From positions 62,001 through 126,000 of the forward strand of contig NZ_AZDW01000051.1 of assembly GCF_001434115.1 (NCBI RefSeq): a DNA stretch of 64,000 nucleotides. Reading direction: 5' to 3'. Below the pieces are notes generated by a model. The model was not told the origin of the DNA. It was given only the letters and a program-made list of their open reading frames with translations, and did not search any database. Shown here in pieces: positions 17,416 through 26,601 of this stretch; the stretch's first letter is position 1, and each line of letters opens with the position of its first letter. Both the position numbers and the translations under genes were made by a program. Origin of the DNA: Levilactobacillus zymae DSM 19395. Its GTDB lineage: Bacteria; Bacillota; Bacilli; Lactobacillales; Lactobacillaceae.

Positions 17416-19101
17416 ATGCGGAAGAAACTAAACTTACTGATTTTAGGCTTAGTTATGTTTTTATTGACTATTTTTGCGGGGGGAACCGTTCGGGCTCAGG
17501 CGGCAGATCTGACGTCGCAACTGTCAGGACTAACGGCGGATGCGGCAACGACGACCATTGCTGAGGACGGGGTGACCACGCCAATCGCGAATAGTGATAC
17601 TTTGGAAGCCGGTCAAAACTATACAATTGTTTATAACTGGCGCATTCCCGACGGCCTGAAAGTTCACGATGGTGATACGGCAACGGTGACTTTACCCCTA
17701 ACCAGTGCGGGTGGAAGTGCGAGCTTTGCCATTGTTAATCAAAGTACGGGAAAGGGAATTGGTCAGTTTACGTTAGATCAAACTAAAAGCCAGAACGGTA
17801 CGATTACGTTTAACGGGGTGGACAACACGGCGGTTAATCGCCAAGGCCAAATAACCGTTAACGTCACCGGGAAATCATCTGGTGGCAGTGGGACTGAACA
17901 TGGTGACTTTGTGATTGGTAAAAATGGCTGGGTATCCGGTCAAACCGTCAAGAAAATTGATGGAGAGAATGTAAAGGTGCCGACGCAGGTGACGTGGGAT
18001 ATTGTCTTTAACCCGAATGACGAAAACTATGGCGCCACGACGATTACGGACACGTTAGGGGCTAACCAGTCGTTTGATGAAGGTTCCGTTAAAATGGTTT
18101 CGCCAGCCAATGAAGAGCTGCCCAAGACCATTGTCTCGCCAATGACGGGGGATGGGCAACGGGTCACTTTTGATTTTGGCAACAGCCAACATAAGGTTGA
18201 GTTTACCTACACCACGACGGTAACCAATTTACCCAATATTAGTCATGGTAGTTTTACCAATACGGCCAGTTTGATCAGTGATCACGGCGCGAGTGGGACG
18301 AGTGAAATTGGCAATGGTGCCGGAACGGAGACTAATCCAGCAATCGCCCATAAAGTGGTTAAATGGGGGGGCAATGGTAATTACGATGGTGATAATTTAA
18401 GTTTAGTGCTGACCAAGCATGCAGCAGACACGAATGCGCCGTTACCGGGGGCCGAATATGAGTTACTTGATAATCAAGGAAAGGTAGCTAAAACCGGCAC
18501 AACGGACGAAAATGGGAAAATAACGTTTAGTAAGTTGCCAGCGGGGACTTATTATTATGTTGAAACGAAGAATCCAACGGGCTATCAACTCGATCCCCAA
18601 CCTTATCGAGTTGAGGTGCAGGCCATTAAGGGCCAAACAACGACCGGGGTTGAGGTGGTCGATCAATTAGCGCCAAGTGACTCTTCATCGGGGGATTCGT
18701 CAGGCGCTAGCATCCCAATCGTTCCTGACTCCAGCACGCCCACGGTTCCTGAGAACCCATCGGATTCTAATAGTTCATCAAATTCCGATCATTCATCTAG
18801 CTCTAGCAATTCATCGAGTTCCAACGATTCTTCTGGCACCAGTACTGCTTCCAGTACGCCCGTAAACGACGGTGGTTTTGGGGGTAACGGGGATGGAGAT
18901 TCTTCCACCCCAACGTCGTCTGCTAAACGCACCACGGGTGGCGGTGCCGCCACCACGCCACAAACTCGGTCACACGGTAAGCAGGCCGTCAGTCGCTTAC
19001 CACAGACTAGCGATCAAAAGTTAGCGGGAGCTATGCTAATTGGGTTCCTCCTACTGGGGGGCGCCTTGAGTTACACGGCATGGCGGCGTAACCGGGACTA
19101 A
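17416..19101 (+). CDS. LPXTG-anchored surface protein with Cna_B domain
   Basis: A 561-residue cell-wall protein. The signal peptide spans about residues 1-30 (cleavage after RAQA-A). Residues about 35-310 form adhesin-type Ig folds like those of SdrC/collagen-binding proteins (e.g. VTWDIVFNPNDENYGATTITDTLG). A Cna_B/SpaA-like domain follows (about 330-415), with Lys in LVLTKHA and Glu in YYVETKNPTGY, the pair that can form an isopeptide bond. A Ser-rich stalk leads to the sortase signal LPQTSD (528-533), a hydrophobic helix and RRNRD. The base composition is AT-richer than neighbouring genes, suggesting accessory origin. The ligand is unknown. Confidence 0.9.
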   Translation: MRKKLNLLILGLVMFLLTIFAGGTVRAQAADLTSQLSGLTADAATTTIAEDGVTTPIANSDTLEAGQNYTIVYNWRIPDGLKVHDGDTATVTLPLTSAGGSASFAIVNQSTGKGIGQFTLDQTKSQNGTITFNGVDNTAVNRQGQITVNVTGKSSGGSGTEHGDFVIGKNGWVSGQTVKKIDGENVKVPTQVTWDIVFNPNDENYGATTITDTLGANQSFDEGSVKMVSPANEELPKTIVSPMTGDGQRVTFDFGNSQHKVEFTYTTTVTNLPNISHGSFTNTASLISDHGASGTSEIGNGAGTETNPAIAHKVVKWGGNGNYDGDNLSLVLTKHAADTNAPLPGAEYELLDNQGKVAKTGTTDENGKITFSKLPAGTYYYVETKNPTGYQLDPQPYRVEVQAIKGQTTTGVEVVDQLAPSDSSSGDSSGASIPIVPDSSTPTVPENPSDSNSSSNSDHSSSSSNSSSSNDSSGTSTASSTPVNDGGFGGNGDGDSSTPTSSAKRTTGGGAATTPQTRSHGKQAVSRLPQTSDQKLAGAMLIGFLLLGGALSYTAWRRNRD

Positions 19102-19122
19102 TTAAAGAGTCTAATAGTGTTA

Positions 19123-19170
19123 AAAAAAGTCTTGCTCAACACACTCGCAGTTGTGTTGAGCAAGACTTTT
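19123..19170. terminator. Bidirectional terminator
   Basis: AAAAGTCTTGCTCAACACA and its exact complement enclose an eight-base loop, with A-run and T-run on either side. It serves the surface protein gene and the convergent SOS-type gene. Confidence 0.93.
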
Positions 19171-19180
19171 AGTTACCAAG

Positions 19181-19510
19181 TTAATTCTGAACGCGTTGAA
19201 TGGACCGGAGCAACTCCGGCGTGACAATTGTGGTGAATTGCGGGGCGCGTAAAATCAGGTGGCCGGCCGCATCCTGTTTGAGGTGACCGCTGACCGTCAT
19301 CGGTGCCACTTCTGGCGCCGCTTTGAATTGGAGTTGGACAAAGTAGTGGCGACTCAGCGCCTGGTGAATGAAGTAGGTTAATTGAAATTCTGGCATTTGT
19401 GGGTAGACGGCTTGACCGTTGATCACGGGTAATTCATTAAAAAGTTCCTGATAAACGGTGGCGACGCGTTCGGTTAAGGTCGTTAACCGGGTCGCAGTTG
19501 AGTTTTGCAT
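19181..19510 (-). CDS. Unrecognised small protein behind a LexA box
   Basis: A 109-residue soluble protein, without signal peptide or membrane helix, starting MQNSTATRLTTLTERVATVY. The N-terminal 35 residues look helical, the rest beta-rich (HYFVQLQFKAAPEVAPMTVSG). The ATG at 19508-19510 follows GAGGTGATC; the upstream in-frame ATG at 19528 has no such site. The promoter (TTGCAT-17-TATAAT) has an SOS box in its spacer, so expression on DNA damage is predicted. I do not recognise the family. Confidence 0.75.
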   Translation of the reverse strand: MQNSTATRLTTLTERVATVYQELFNELPVINGQAVYPQMPEFQLTYFIHQALSRHYFVQLQFKAAPEVAPMTVSGHLKQDAAGHLILRAPQFTTIVTPELLRSIQRVQN

Positions 19511-19542
19511 GCTGATCACCTCGAACATTTGTTTGTATTTTC

Positions 19543-19571
19543 ATTATACGAACGTGCGTTCTAAAATGCAA
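19543..19571 (-). promoter_or_regulatory. Promoter with LexA (SOS) box in the spacer
   Basis: On the minus strand TTGCAT (19566-19571) and TATAAT (19543-19548) are 17 bases apart. Between them CGAACGTGCGTTCT (19549-19562, plus strand) matches the Gram-positive LexA consensus CGAACRNRYGTTYC at 13 of 14 positions. LexA bound here would block RNA polymerase. Confidence 0.8.
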
Positions 19572-19731
19572 GGCTTTTTCCCGAACAAGTTTTTTTATGA
19601 AAAATCCGGGGTGAACCCCACCATAAGACCTTAAATAGTGGTAATATAGTGAACTATAGATTAATTGCCAGCGACGCGCTACCGCGGCGCCGGTCGAACT
19701 AGAATTCAAATAATGAAGGGATTTTTAGACA

Positions 19732-20346
19732 ATGGCGAAACGTGGAATGCTCATTGTACTCTCGGGTCCTTCGGGAGTCGGTAAAGGAACTGTGCGCAAG
19801 GCGCTCTTTGAAACGGGCGCGACCGACTTTTCCTACTCCATTTCGATGACCACTCGTAAACCTCGTAAAGGGGAAGTTAATGGCGTCGACTATTATTTTG
19901 TTTCTAAGGAAGAGTTTGAAGAAAATATTCGGAACGGGGAAATGCTCGAGTACGCCAAGTATGTTGACAACTACTATGGTACCCCGTTAAAATATGTAAA
20001 TGAGACCCTCGATCAGGGAAAAGACGTCTTTCTGGAGATTGAAGTCAATGGCGCGATGCAAGTGCGAGCAAATTGCCCGGACGCTGTTTTTGTCTTTTTA
20101 ACGCCGCCTGATTTGATGGAATTAAAGCACCGTTTGATTGGTCGGGGCACGGATGCCATGGACGTGATCAACAAGCGGATCAAAAAGGCTGTGGGTGAGA
20201 TTCGGATGATGCGCAACTACGACTATGCCGTGGTCAACGACGAGGTCAGCAAGGCCGTCGAACGCATTCAGATGATCATTCGCAGTGAACGGTTACGGGT
20301 AACCCGGGTGATGCCGGATTACGAACAGATGATTGGAGACGAATAG
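19732..20346 (+). CDS. gmk: Guanylate kinase
   Basis: A 204-residue enzyme that phosphorylates GMP to GDP. P-loop [10 protein letters not shown] (residues 11-20) is followed by the GMP-binding [19 protein letters not shown]. The length is normal. It heads the conserved gmk-rpoZ-coaBC-priA run; rpoZ begins three bases after its stop. Confidence 0.97.
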   Translation: MAKRGMLIVLSGPSGVGKGTVRKALFETGATDFSYSISMTTRKPRKGEVNGVDYYFVSKEEFEENIRNGEMLEYAKYVDNYYGTPLKYVNETLDQGKDVFLEIEVNGAMQVRANCPDAVFVFLTPPDLMELKHRLIGRGTDAMDVINKRIKKAVGEIRMMRNYDYAVVNDEVSKAVERIQMIIRSERLRVTRVMPDYEQMIGDE

Positions 20347-20349
20347 ACA

Positions 20350-20565
20350 ATGCTACTTTATCCTTCAGTTGATGATTTATTAGCACAAGTGGATTCACGG
20401 TATTCTTTGATTATGTTAGCCAGCAAGCGCGCCCACGAATTGGACGCCGGCGCTAAGCCATTGCTGACCGACTACAAGTCGCCGAAAACCATCGGCCGGG
20501 CCTTAGAAGAAATTGCGGCCGGTGCCTTGATGATTGATCCGGACGAAAAGGATTTGAACGCCTAA
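20350..20565 (+). CDS. rpoZ: RNA polymerase omega subunit
   Basis: A 71-residue omega subunit that helps assemble beta' into RNA polymerase. [19 protein letters not shown] is the conserved core, and [15 protein letters not shown] the second helix. It begins with ATG four bases after gmk. Confidence 0.96.
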   Translation: MLLYPSVDDLLAQVDSRYSLIMLASKRAHELDAGAKPLLTDYKSPKTIGRALEEIAAGALMIDPDEKDLNA

Positions 20566-20578
20566 GTTAGGGGCTGAG

Positions 20579-20616
20579 AAAAGACCAGGTTGCCGTTGGG
20601 TGATCTGGCCTTTTTG
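20579..20616 (+). terminator. Weak terminator or attenuator between rpoZ and coaBC
   Basis: AAAAGACCAG and CTGGCCTTTTT pair imperfectly around a loop of about 17 bases with a T-run. It could trim expression of coaBC relative to gmk-rpoZ. Confidence 0.5.
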
Positions 20617-20637
20617 TTCAGAATGGGAGGTTTAGCG

Positions 20638-21855
20638 ATGCTTCAGGATAAACACGTCACGTTGACCGTCAGCGGTAGCGTGGCCAGCTACAAGGGTGCC
20701 GCGTTGGCACGTGAACTGCAACGTGCCGGTGCCACGGTCCGAGTGGTCTTGACTGCCGCGGCCAGCCGGTTTGTGACCGCCGAAACGTTTGCGGCGCTGA
20801 CCAAGGCCCCGGTCTTGACCGATACGGGCTGGTGGCACGCCGACGGAAAAATCGACCACATCGAGTTGGCCGACTGGACCGATCTGGCGTTAGCCGCCCC
20901 GGCCTCGGCCAACCTGATGGCCCAGTTCGCCAACGGGTTAGCCGATGACGCGGCCAGCGCCACCTGGCTAGCGACCGCGGCCCCCAAGGTCGTGGTCCCG
21001 GCCATGAACACCCACATGTGGCAGGCCGCCGCCACCCAGCGCAACCGGCAACAATTGTTAGCCGACGGCGTGCAGGTGCTGACCCCGGCCACCGGCTTAT
21101 TGGCGGAAGGTTACGCCGGGCAGGGCCGCTTCTTGGAACCCACCGACATCGTGAGCCAATTGGCGACGCTGCCGTTAGACGCCCAAACGACCACCGCCCT
21201 GAGCGGCAAGCACCTGTTGGTCACGGCCGGCGGGACCCGCGAACGGCTGGACCCCGTGCGGTTTTTGACCAACGATTCCTCGGGGAAAATGGGTTACGCG
21301 GTCGCCACGGCGGCCCAACAGGCCGGAGCGGACGTGACGTTGATCACGGCGCCGACCAAGTTGCCCGTTCCCAGTGGAGTGACCGTGGTGCCCATCGAAA
21401 GCACCCAGGAGTTGGCCGATGCCGTCTTGACCCGGTTACCGGCGGCCGACGGCTTAGTCATGGCCGCCGCCGTCGCGGACTTTCAACCGGTCACGGCCGC
21501 GGACCAGAAAATCAAGAAAACCACCGATAACGACGAGTTAGTCTTGCGACTCAAGAAGACCCCCGACATTCTCCAGGCCGTGGCCGCCAACAAGCGCCCC
21601 GACCAGGTGGTGGTGGGCTTTGCCGCCGAGACCCAGAATTTGCTCGAAAATGGCCGCCAGAAGCTGACCAAGAAACATTTGGACCTCTTGGCCGCCAACG
21701 ACGTTTCCCGGGCCGACATCGGCTTTAACGGGGACAATAACCAGGTGACCTTCCTGTTTGCCGACGGGCATAGCGACCAGACGCCGGTGACCAGTAAACG
21801 GGCCATCGCCACGACACTAATTAGTCACGTGGCCGAAATCTTTAACCAGAAATGA
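20638..21855 (+). CDS. coaBC: Bifunctional CoaBC (phosphopantothenoylcysteine synthetase/decarboxylase)
   Basis: A 405-residue enzyme of coenzyme A synthesis: ligation of cysteine to phosphopantothenate, then FMN-dependent decarboxylation. The CoaC half has SGSVASYKGAALAREL, the active His in KIDHIELADW, and PAMNTHMW. The CoaB half has VTAGGTRERLDPVRFLTN and GFAAET. The flexible flap cysteine of CoaC (ACGD in most species) is replaced by AEGY, and the whole protein has no cysteine. The start ATG at 20638 follows GGGAGG. Identity is firm; the missing cysteine is noted as a finding. Confidence 0.94.
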   Translation: MLQDKHVTLTVSGSVASYKGAALARELQRAGATVRVVLTAAASRFVTAETFAALTKAPVLTDTGWWHADGKIDHIELADWTDLALAAPASANLMAQFANGLADDAASATWLATAAPKVVVPAMNTHMWQAAATQRNRQQLLADGVQVLTPATGLLAEGYAGQGRFLEPTDIVSQLATLPLDAQTTTALSGKHLLVTAGGTRERLDPVRFLTNDSSGKMGYAVATAAQQAGADVTLITAPTKLPVPSGVTVVPIESTQELADAVLTRLPAADGLVMAAAVADFQPVTAADQKIKKTTDNDELVLRLKKTPDILQAVAANKRPDQVVVGFAAETQNLLENGRQKLTKKHLDLLAANDVSRADIGFNGDNNQVTFLFADGHSDQTPVTSKRAIATTLISHVAEIFNQK

Positions 21856-21865
21856 GGGCGGTATT

Positions 21866-24274
21866 GTGGCGCAAATCGCCCAAGTGATCGTCGATGTGCC
21901 GACCATGCAGACCAACGAGCCCTATTCCTATGCCATTCCGGACGCTTTACGCGACCAACTCCAACCGGGGATGCGCGTGACGGTCCCCTTTGGCCACCGG
22001 GTGGTCTCGGGGTTTGTGGTCGGGATTACCGACGACACGCAGTTTGCGGGCCAGTTAAAGCCGATTCAAGCGGTGCTGGACCTGGCCCCCGTATTAAATT
22101 CAGAATTACAACAATTAGCCGATTGGCTGGCGACCACCACCTATGCCTTTCGGATCACCTGCATCCAGACCATGTTGCCTAACCTGCTCAAGGCCCAGGT
22201 GGAACGTGAAATTGCGCCCACCGATGAGCTGACGGCCCAGGAACGAGCCACCTACTTTCCGGACGGGGGCGCCCGCGAGTTTGACAGCACCAAGCTCGAC
22301 GCGGCCACGTTATCCGGCCTGTTGAAATTACGGCAGGCGGGTAAGGTCACGGTGACCTATCAGGTCAAGGACAGAGCGGCGGTGAAGACCACGCCGGGCA
22401 TCACCACCACGTTACCGACCAGCCAACTCCAGGAACTAGCGGCTAGCGTAGCCAAACGGGCACCCAAGCAGGCGGCCCTGTTGACGTATTTACAACGGTT
22501 ACCGGCCCAGCCGGTGCCCCAGGCCAAGGTCATCAAGGACGCCGGGGTGAGTGCCGAGGTGATCCGGGCCGGCGAGACCAAGGGCTGGCTCAAACGCCAA
22601 CCACTAGAGGTCTACCGCGACCCGTTCCAACAACCGGTCGCTCCCACCCAGCCGTTGACCTTAAACGACCAACAACAGGCCGCCGTCACCGCCATCAGCA
22701 CGGCGGTGACCCAGCATGACGCGCAGACCTTTTTGGTTGAGGGCGTCACCGGGAGCGGGAAGACGGAGGTCTACCTGCAAAGCATCGCTACGGCCTTGAA
22801 ACAGGGCCGCAGCGCGTTAATGTTGGTGCCCGAGATCGCGTTGACCCCGCAGATGACCAACCGCGTGAAGTCGCGGTTCGGCCACCAAGTGGCGGTCCTG
22901 CACAGTGGCTTGTCCAAGGGAGAACAGTATGACGAATGGCGCCGCATCGACCGCGGCGAGGCCACGGTGGTGGTCGGCGCCCGTTCGGCGGTATTTGCCC
23001 CGATCCACCACTTGGGCCTCATCATCATGGACGAAGAACACGAAAGTAGCTACAAGCAAGACGAAAATCCGCGTTACCATGCCCGCGACGTGGCCCTATG
23101 GCGTGGTCGGTATCACGATTGCCCGGTGGTCTTAGGCAGCGCCACGCCGTCACTAGAGACCAGAGCGCGGGCGGCTAAGGGGTTGTATACCCGGCTACTG
23201 CTCGATCACCGGATCAATCACCGGCCGCTGCCCACGGTGCACATCGTGGACATGCGTGAAGAGGTCAAGCAACACAGCGGTGACGACGATTTCTCGGCGC
23301 CGCTGATGACCGCCATCCAGGAGCGCCTCGACCGCCACGAACAAGTGGTGTTGATGCTGAACCGCCGGGGCTTCTCGTCGTTTATGATGTGTCGGGATTG
23401 CGGGTTTGTCTTGAAGTGCCCGAACTGTGACATCTCGCTGACCTACCACGTCAATCCGCGGCTGATGAAGTGCCACTATTGTGGCCACGAGGAAGCCGTG
23501 CCGCAGGTCTGCCCCAACTGCCACAGCCGCAAGATCCGCTATTACGGCACCGGGACGCAGAAGGTCGAAGAGGCCTTACAAAAGCGCCTGCCGGCTGCCC
23601 GCATCTTACGGATGGACGTGGATTCCACCCGGCGGAAGGGCGCCCACGAACGGTTGCTCAAGCAATTTGGTCGGCACGACGCCGATATCTTGCTGGGGAC
23701 CCAGATGATCGCCAAGGGACTGGATTTCCCTAACGTGACGCTGGTCGGGGTGCTCAACGCCGATACCGCGCTGGGGTTACCGGACTTTCGGGCCAGTGAA
23801 CGAACCTTCCAACTACTGACGCAGGTCAGTGGTCGGGCCGGTCGCGCCGAGAAACCCGGGGAGGTCTACATTCAGACCTTTAACCCGGACCACTACGCCA
23901 TCCAGCTGGCCCAGACGCAGGACTACGAACGGTTCTTCGTGACCGAGATGCACATGCGTCACCAGGGCAACTACCCGCCGTACTACTACGCCATCCAGCT
24001 GACGGCCAGTCACGAAGACGAACAGGTCGCGGCTAAGGCGATGTACCAGATTTTAGCGGCCGTGAAGCAGGGCCTAAGCGACCAAGCCATCGTGCTGGGC
24101 CCGACGCCCAAAGCGATTGCGCGGGTCAAGCGGAAGTATTATTATCAAGTAGTCATCAAGTATAAACACGAACCGCGATTAAAAGCGGTCTTAGACCAGA
24201 TTCGGCAGGGGTCCCAGCGCGCCGCTCGCGGCTTAGCCGTGACCATCGATGCCGAACCCATGAACTTTATGTAG
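21866..24274 (+). CDS. priA: Primosomal helicase PriA
   Basis: An 802-residue replication-restart helicase. An N-terminal DNA-binding domain (VPTMQTNEPYSYAIP) precedes the SF2 helicase core with Walker A GVTGSGKTEVYL and DEEH box. The zinc-binding insert CRDCGFVLKCPNC...CHYCGHEEAVPQVCPNC supplies eight cysteines for two zinc ions. GTQMIAKGLDFPNVTLVGVL marks motif V. It starts with GTG after GAGGGCGG, ten bases after coaBC. Confidence 0.97.
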   Translation: MAQIAQVIVDVPTMQTNEPYSYAIPDALRDQLQPGMRVTVPFGHRVVSGFVVGITDDTQFAGQLKPIQAVLDLAPVLNSELQQLADWLATTTYAFRITCIQTMLPNLLKAQVEREIAPTDELTAQERATYFPDGGAREFDSTKLDAATLSGLLKLRQAGKVTVTYQVKDRAAVKTTPGITTTLPTSQLQELAASVAKRAPKQAALLTYLQRLPAQPVPQAKVIKDAGVSAEVIRAGETKGWLKRQPLEVYRDPFQQPVAPTQPLTLNDQQQAAVTAISTAVTQHDAQTFLVEGVTGSGKTEVYLQSIATALKQGRSALMLVPEIALTPQMTNRVKSRFGHQVAVLHSGLSKGEQYDEWRRIDRGEATVVVGARSAVFAPIHHLGLIIMDEEHESSYKQDENPRYHARDVALWRGRYHDCPVVLGSATPSLETRARAAKGLYTRLLLDHRINHRPLPTVHIVDMREEVKQHSGDDDFSAPLMTAIQERLDRHEQVVLMLNRRGFSSFMMCRDCGFVLKCPNCDISLTYHVNPRLMKCHYCGHEEAVPQVCPNCHSRKIRYYGTGTQKVEEALQKRLPAARILRMDVDSTRRKGAHERLLKQFGRHDADILLGTQMIAKGLDFPNVTLVGVLNADTALGLPDFRASERTFQLLTQVSGRAGRAEKPGEVYIQTFNPDHYAIQLAQTQDYERFFVTEMHMRHQGNYPPYYYAIQLTASHEDEQVAAKAMYQILAAVKQGLSDQAIVLGPTPKAIARVKRKYYYQVVIKYKHEPRLKAVLDQIRQGSQRAARGLAVTIDAEPMNFM

Positions 24275-24304
24275 CTCCTTAATTTAAGAAAGTATGGTGT
24301 CAAA

Positions 24305-25249
24305 ATGACTTCAGTGATCTTTATGGGGACGCCGAAATTTTCCGCGCCCATCTTACAAAGTTTAATCGACCACGACTACGACGTTTTAGCCGTCGTCACC
24401 CAACCCGACCGTCCCGTGGGCCGCAAGCACGTGTTGACCGCCTCACCCGTTAAACAGGTGGCCGTGGCTAACGGCTTAGAGGTCTTACAACCCGCTAAGT
24501 TAAGCGGTAGTCCCGAACTCGCGCGGGCCATCGACCTGGCGCCGGATTTGATCGTCACGGCGGCCTTTGGGCAGTTCTTACCGACCAAGTTGCTCAAGGC
24601 GGCCAAGGTCGCGGCGGTCAACGTCCACGCCTCCTTACTGCCGAAGTACCGCGGCGGGGCCCCCGTACACTACGCCATCATGAACGGCGACAAGGAAACC
24701 GGGGTCTCCATCATGTTTATGGAAAAGAAAATGGACGCCGGCGACGTCTTAGCCCAGCGCGCCATTCCCATCACGGACCAAGACGACGTGGGCAGCATGT
24801 TCGACAAACTCAGTGACCTGGGCCGGGATCTCTTATTAGAGACGCTGCCGAAGTTACTGGCCGGCGAGATCACCCCGGTCAAGCAAGACGACCAGCTGGT
24901 GACCTTTGCGCCGACCATCAAGTCGAACGAAGAACGGGTCGACCTCAACTTGAGCGCCCATCTGATCGACTGCAAGGTCCGCGCGTTGCGGCCATTCCCG
25001 ACGGCCCACATCTACCTTAACGGGGTGCGGACCAAGTTGTGGCAGGTCCGCGTCTTGGATCAGACGACCGACCTCAAGCCGGGCCAACTGGTCAGCAAGG
25101 ACAAGCACCATTTGGCCATTGCGACCGGCGAGAACGGCGTCTTGGCAATTGACGAACTACAACCGGCCGGGAAGCCCAAGTTAAGTGTCACGGACTTTCT
25201 GAACGGTTCAACGGATGCGCTCACAGTGGGCGAACAGGTGGCTGAATAA
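24305..25249 (+). CDS. fmt: Methionyl-tRNA formyltransferase
   Basis: A 314-residue enzyme that formylates Met-tRNAfMet with 10-formyl-THF. GTPKFSAPIL opens the protein, and the catalytic region HASLLPKYRGGAPVHYAIMNG contains the Asn-His pair. The C-terminal OB-like domain binds tRNA. Its last base overlaps rsmB, so the two are coupled. Confidence 0.97.
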   Translation: MTSVIFMGTPKFSAPILQSLIDHDYDVLAVVTQPDRPVGRKHVLTASPVKQVAVANGLEVLQPAKLSGSPELARAIDLAPDLIVTAAFGQFLPTKLLKAAKVAAVNVHASLLPKYRGGAPVHYAIMNGDKETGVSIMFMEKKMDAGDVLAQRAIPITDQDDVGSMFDKLSDLGRDLLLETLPKLLAGEITPVKQDDQLVTFAPTIKSNEERVDLNLSAHLIDCKVRALRPFPTAHIYLNGVRTKLWQVRVLDQTTDLKPGQLVSKDKHHLAIATGENGVLAIDELQPAGKPKLSVTDFLNGSTDALTVGEQVAE

Positions 25250-26589
25250 TGACAATCGATAACGCACGTTCCTTAGCCGTAGAAAGTTTGACCCGCGTGG
25301 CTAACGGCGCTTACTCCAACTTACAACTTGATAAGACCATCGCGCACAGCGACTTAAACGACGCGGACCGGCGCCTGTTGACCAACCTGGTCTACGGGAC
25401 CATCCAACACCGCTTGACGCTGGATTATTACCTGCGCAGTTTTGTGAAGCCCGGCGAAAAGCTCGAACCCTGGGTGGAAAACGTCCTCTTAGTGGCGTTG
25501 TACCAGATGCTGTACCTGGACCGGATTCCTAACCGGGCCATCTTTAACGAAGCCATCCAGTACGCCAAGGACCACGGCCACGAAGGCATTCGCCGCTTCG
25601 TCACCGGGGTCTTACACGCTATCGACCGCGAAGGCGTACCCGACGTGGCTAAGATCAGCGACCCGCTCAAGCGGTTGAGCGTGACCTATTCGATGCCCGA
25701 ATGGCTGGTCACTCGCTTGAGCGACCAACTGGGCGAGGATAAGACCGTTAGCATCTTAGAGACCATCAACCAGCCCGCCGCCCAATCCGTGCGGGTCAAC
25801 ACCGCGGTAACCACCAAGACCGAGGCTAAGGCCGAACTCGAAATCGCCGGTTTCTCGGTCGAGGAAAGTCAGGTTGCCGGTGCCGGGTTACGGCTAGACG
25901 GGCAACCCGCCAGCCGTAGCGAGCTCTTTAACCAGGGCCAAATGACCATTCAAGACGAAAGCGCCATGTTGCCGGTCGAAGCCTTACAGATCCAACCCGG
26001 CGACCAGGTCTTAGACGCCTGTGCGGCCCCGGGGGGTAAGACCACCCAAATCGCGGCGGCCTTAGATCCCAATCAGGGGGGCCAGGTCACGGCACTCGAC
26101 CTGCACGACAAGAAGGTCAAGCTGATTGCCCGCAACGCCGCACGGCTACAGGTCGCCGACCGAGTCAACGCCATGGCGTTAGACGCCCGCAAGGTGGACC
26201 AAAAGTTTGCTAACCAGACCTTCGACAAGATCCTGGTGGACGCGCCGTGTTCCGGGATTGGCCTGATTCGCCGGAAACCCGAGATCCGCTACGACAAGAC
26301 GCCGGAAGACAGCCAACACTTACAAACCATTCAACTGGCCATCTTAGACGCCGTCAGCCGGAAACTGAAGCGTAACGGGTTACTGGTCTACAGTACCTGC
26401 ACGATTCTGGACACCGAAAATGCCGACGTGGTGGCCCAGTTCTTGGCGACCCACGATAACTTTGAAAGTGTGCGGGTCACCACCACGAAGAACGTTAAGG
26501 CCGACCGGGATACGGACACCTTAGCGATCTATCCCGACGATTTCGATACGGACGGGTTCTTCGTGAGTGCCCTGCGCCGGAAAAACTAG
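25249..26589 (+). CDS. rsmB: 16S rRNA m5C967 methyltransferase RsmB
   Basis: A 446-residue enzyme with an N-terminal NusB-like RNA-binding domain (about 1-140) and a C-terminal SAM-dependent domain. DACAAPGGKTTQIAA is the SAM motif; VDAPCSGIGLIRRKPE and YSTCTILDTEN carry the two cysteines of m5C methyltransferases. It is part of fmt-rsmB-stp-pknB-rsgA, the normal Bacillus order. Confidence 0.96.
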   Translation: MTIDNARSLAVESLTRVANGAYSNLQLDKTIAHSDLNDADRRLLTNLVYGTIQHRLTLDYYLRSFVKPGEKLEPWVENVLLVALYQMLYLDRIPNRAIFNEAIQYAKDHGHEGIRRFVTGVLHAIDREGVPDVAKISDPLKRLSVTYSMPEWLVTRLSDQLGEDKTVSILETINQPAAQSVRVNTAVTTKTEAKAELEIAGFSVEESQVAGAGLRLDGQPASRSELFNQGQMTIQDESAMLPVEALQIQPGDQVLDACAAPGGKTTQIAAALDPNQGGQVTALDLHDKKVKLIARNAARLQVADRVNAMALDARKVDQKFANQTFDKILVDAPCSGIGLIRRKPEIRYDKTPEDSQHLQTIQLAILDAVSRKLKRNGLLVYSTCTILDTENADVVAQFLATHDNFESVRVTTTKNVKADRDTDTLAIYPDDFDTDGFFVSALRRKN

Positions 26590-26601
26590 GGGTGATCGAC
26601 C

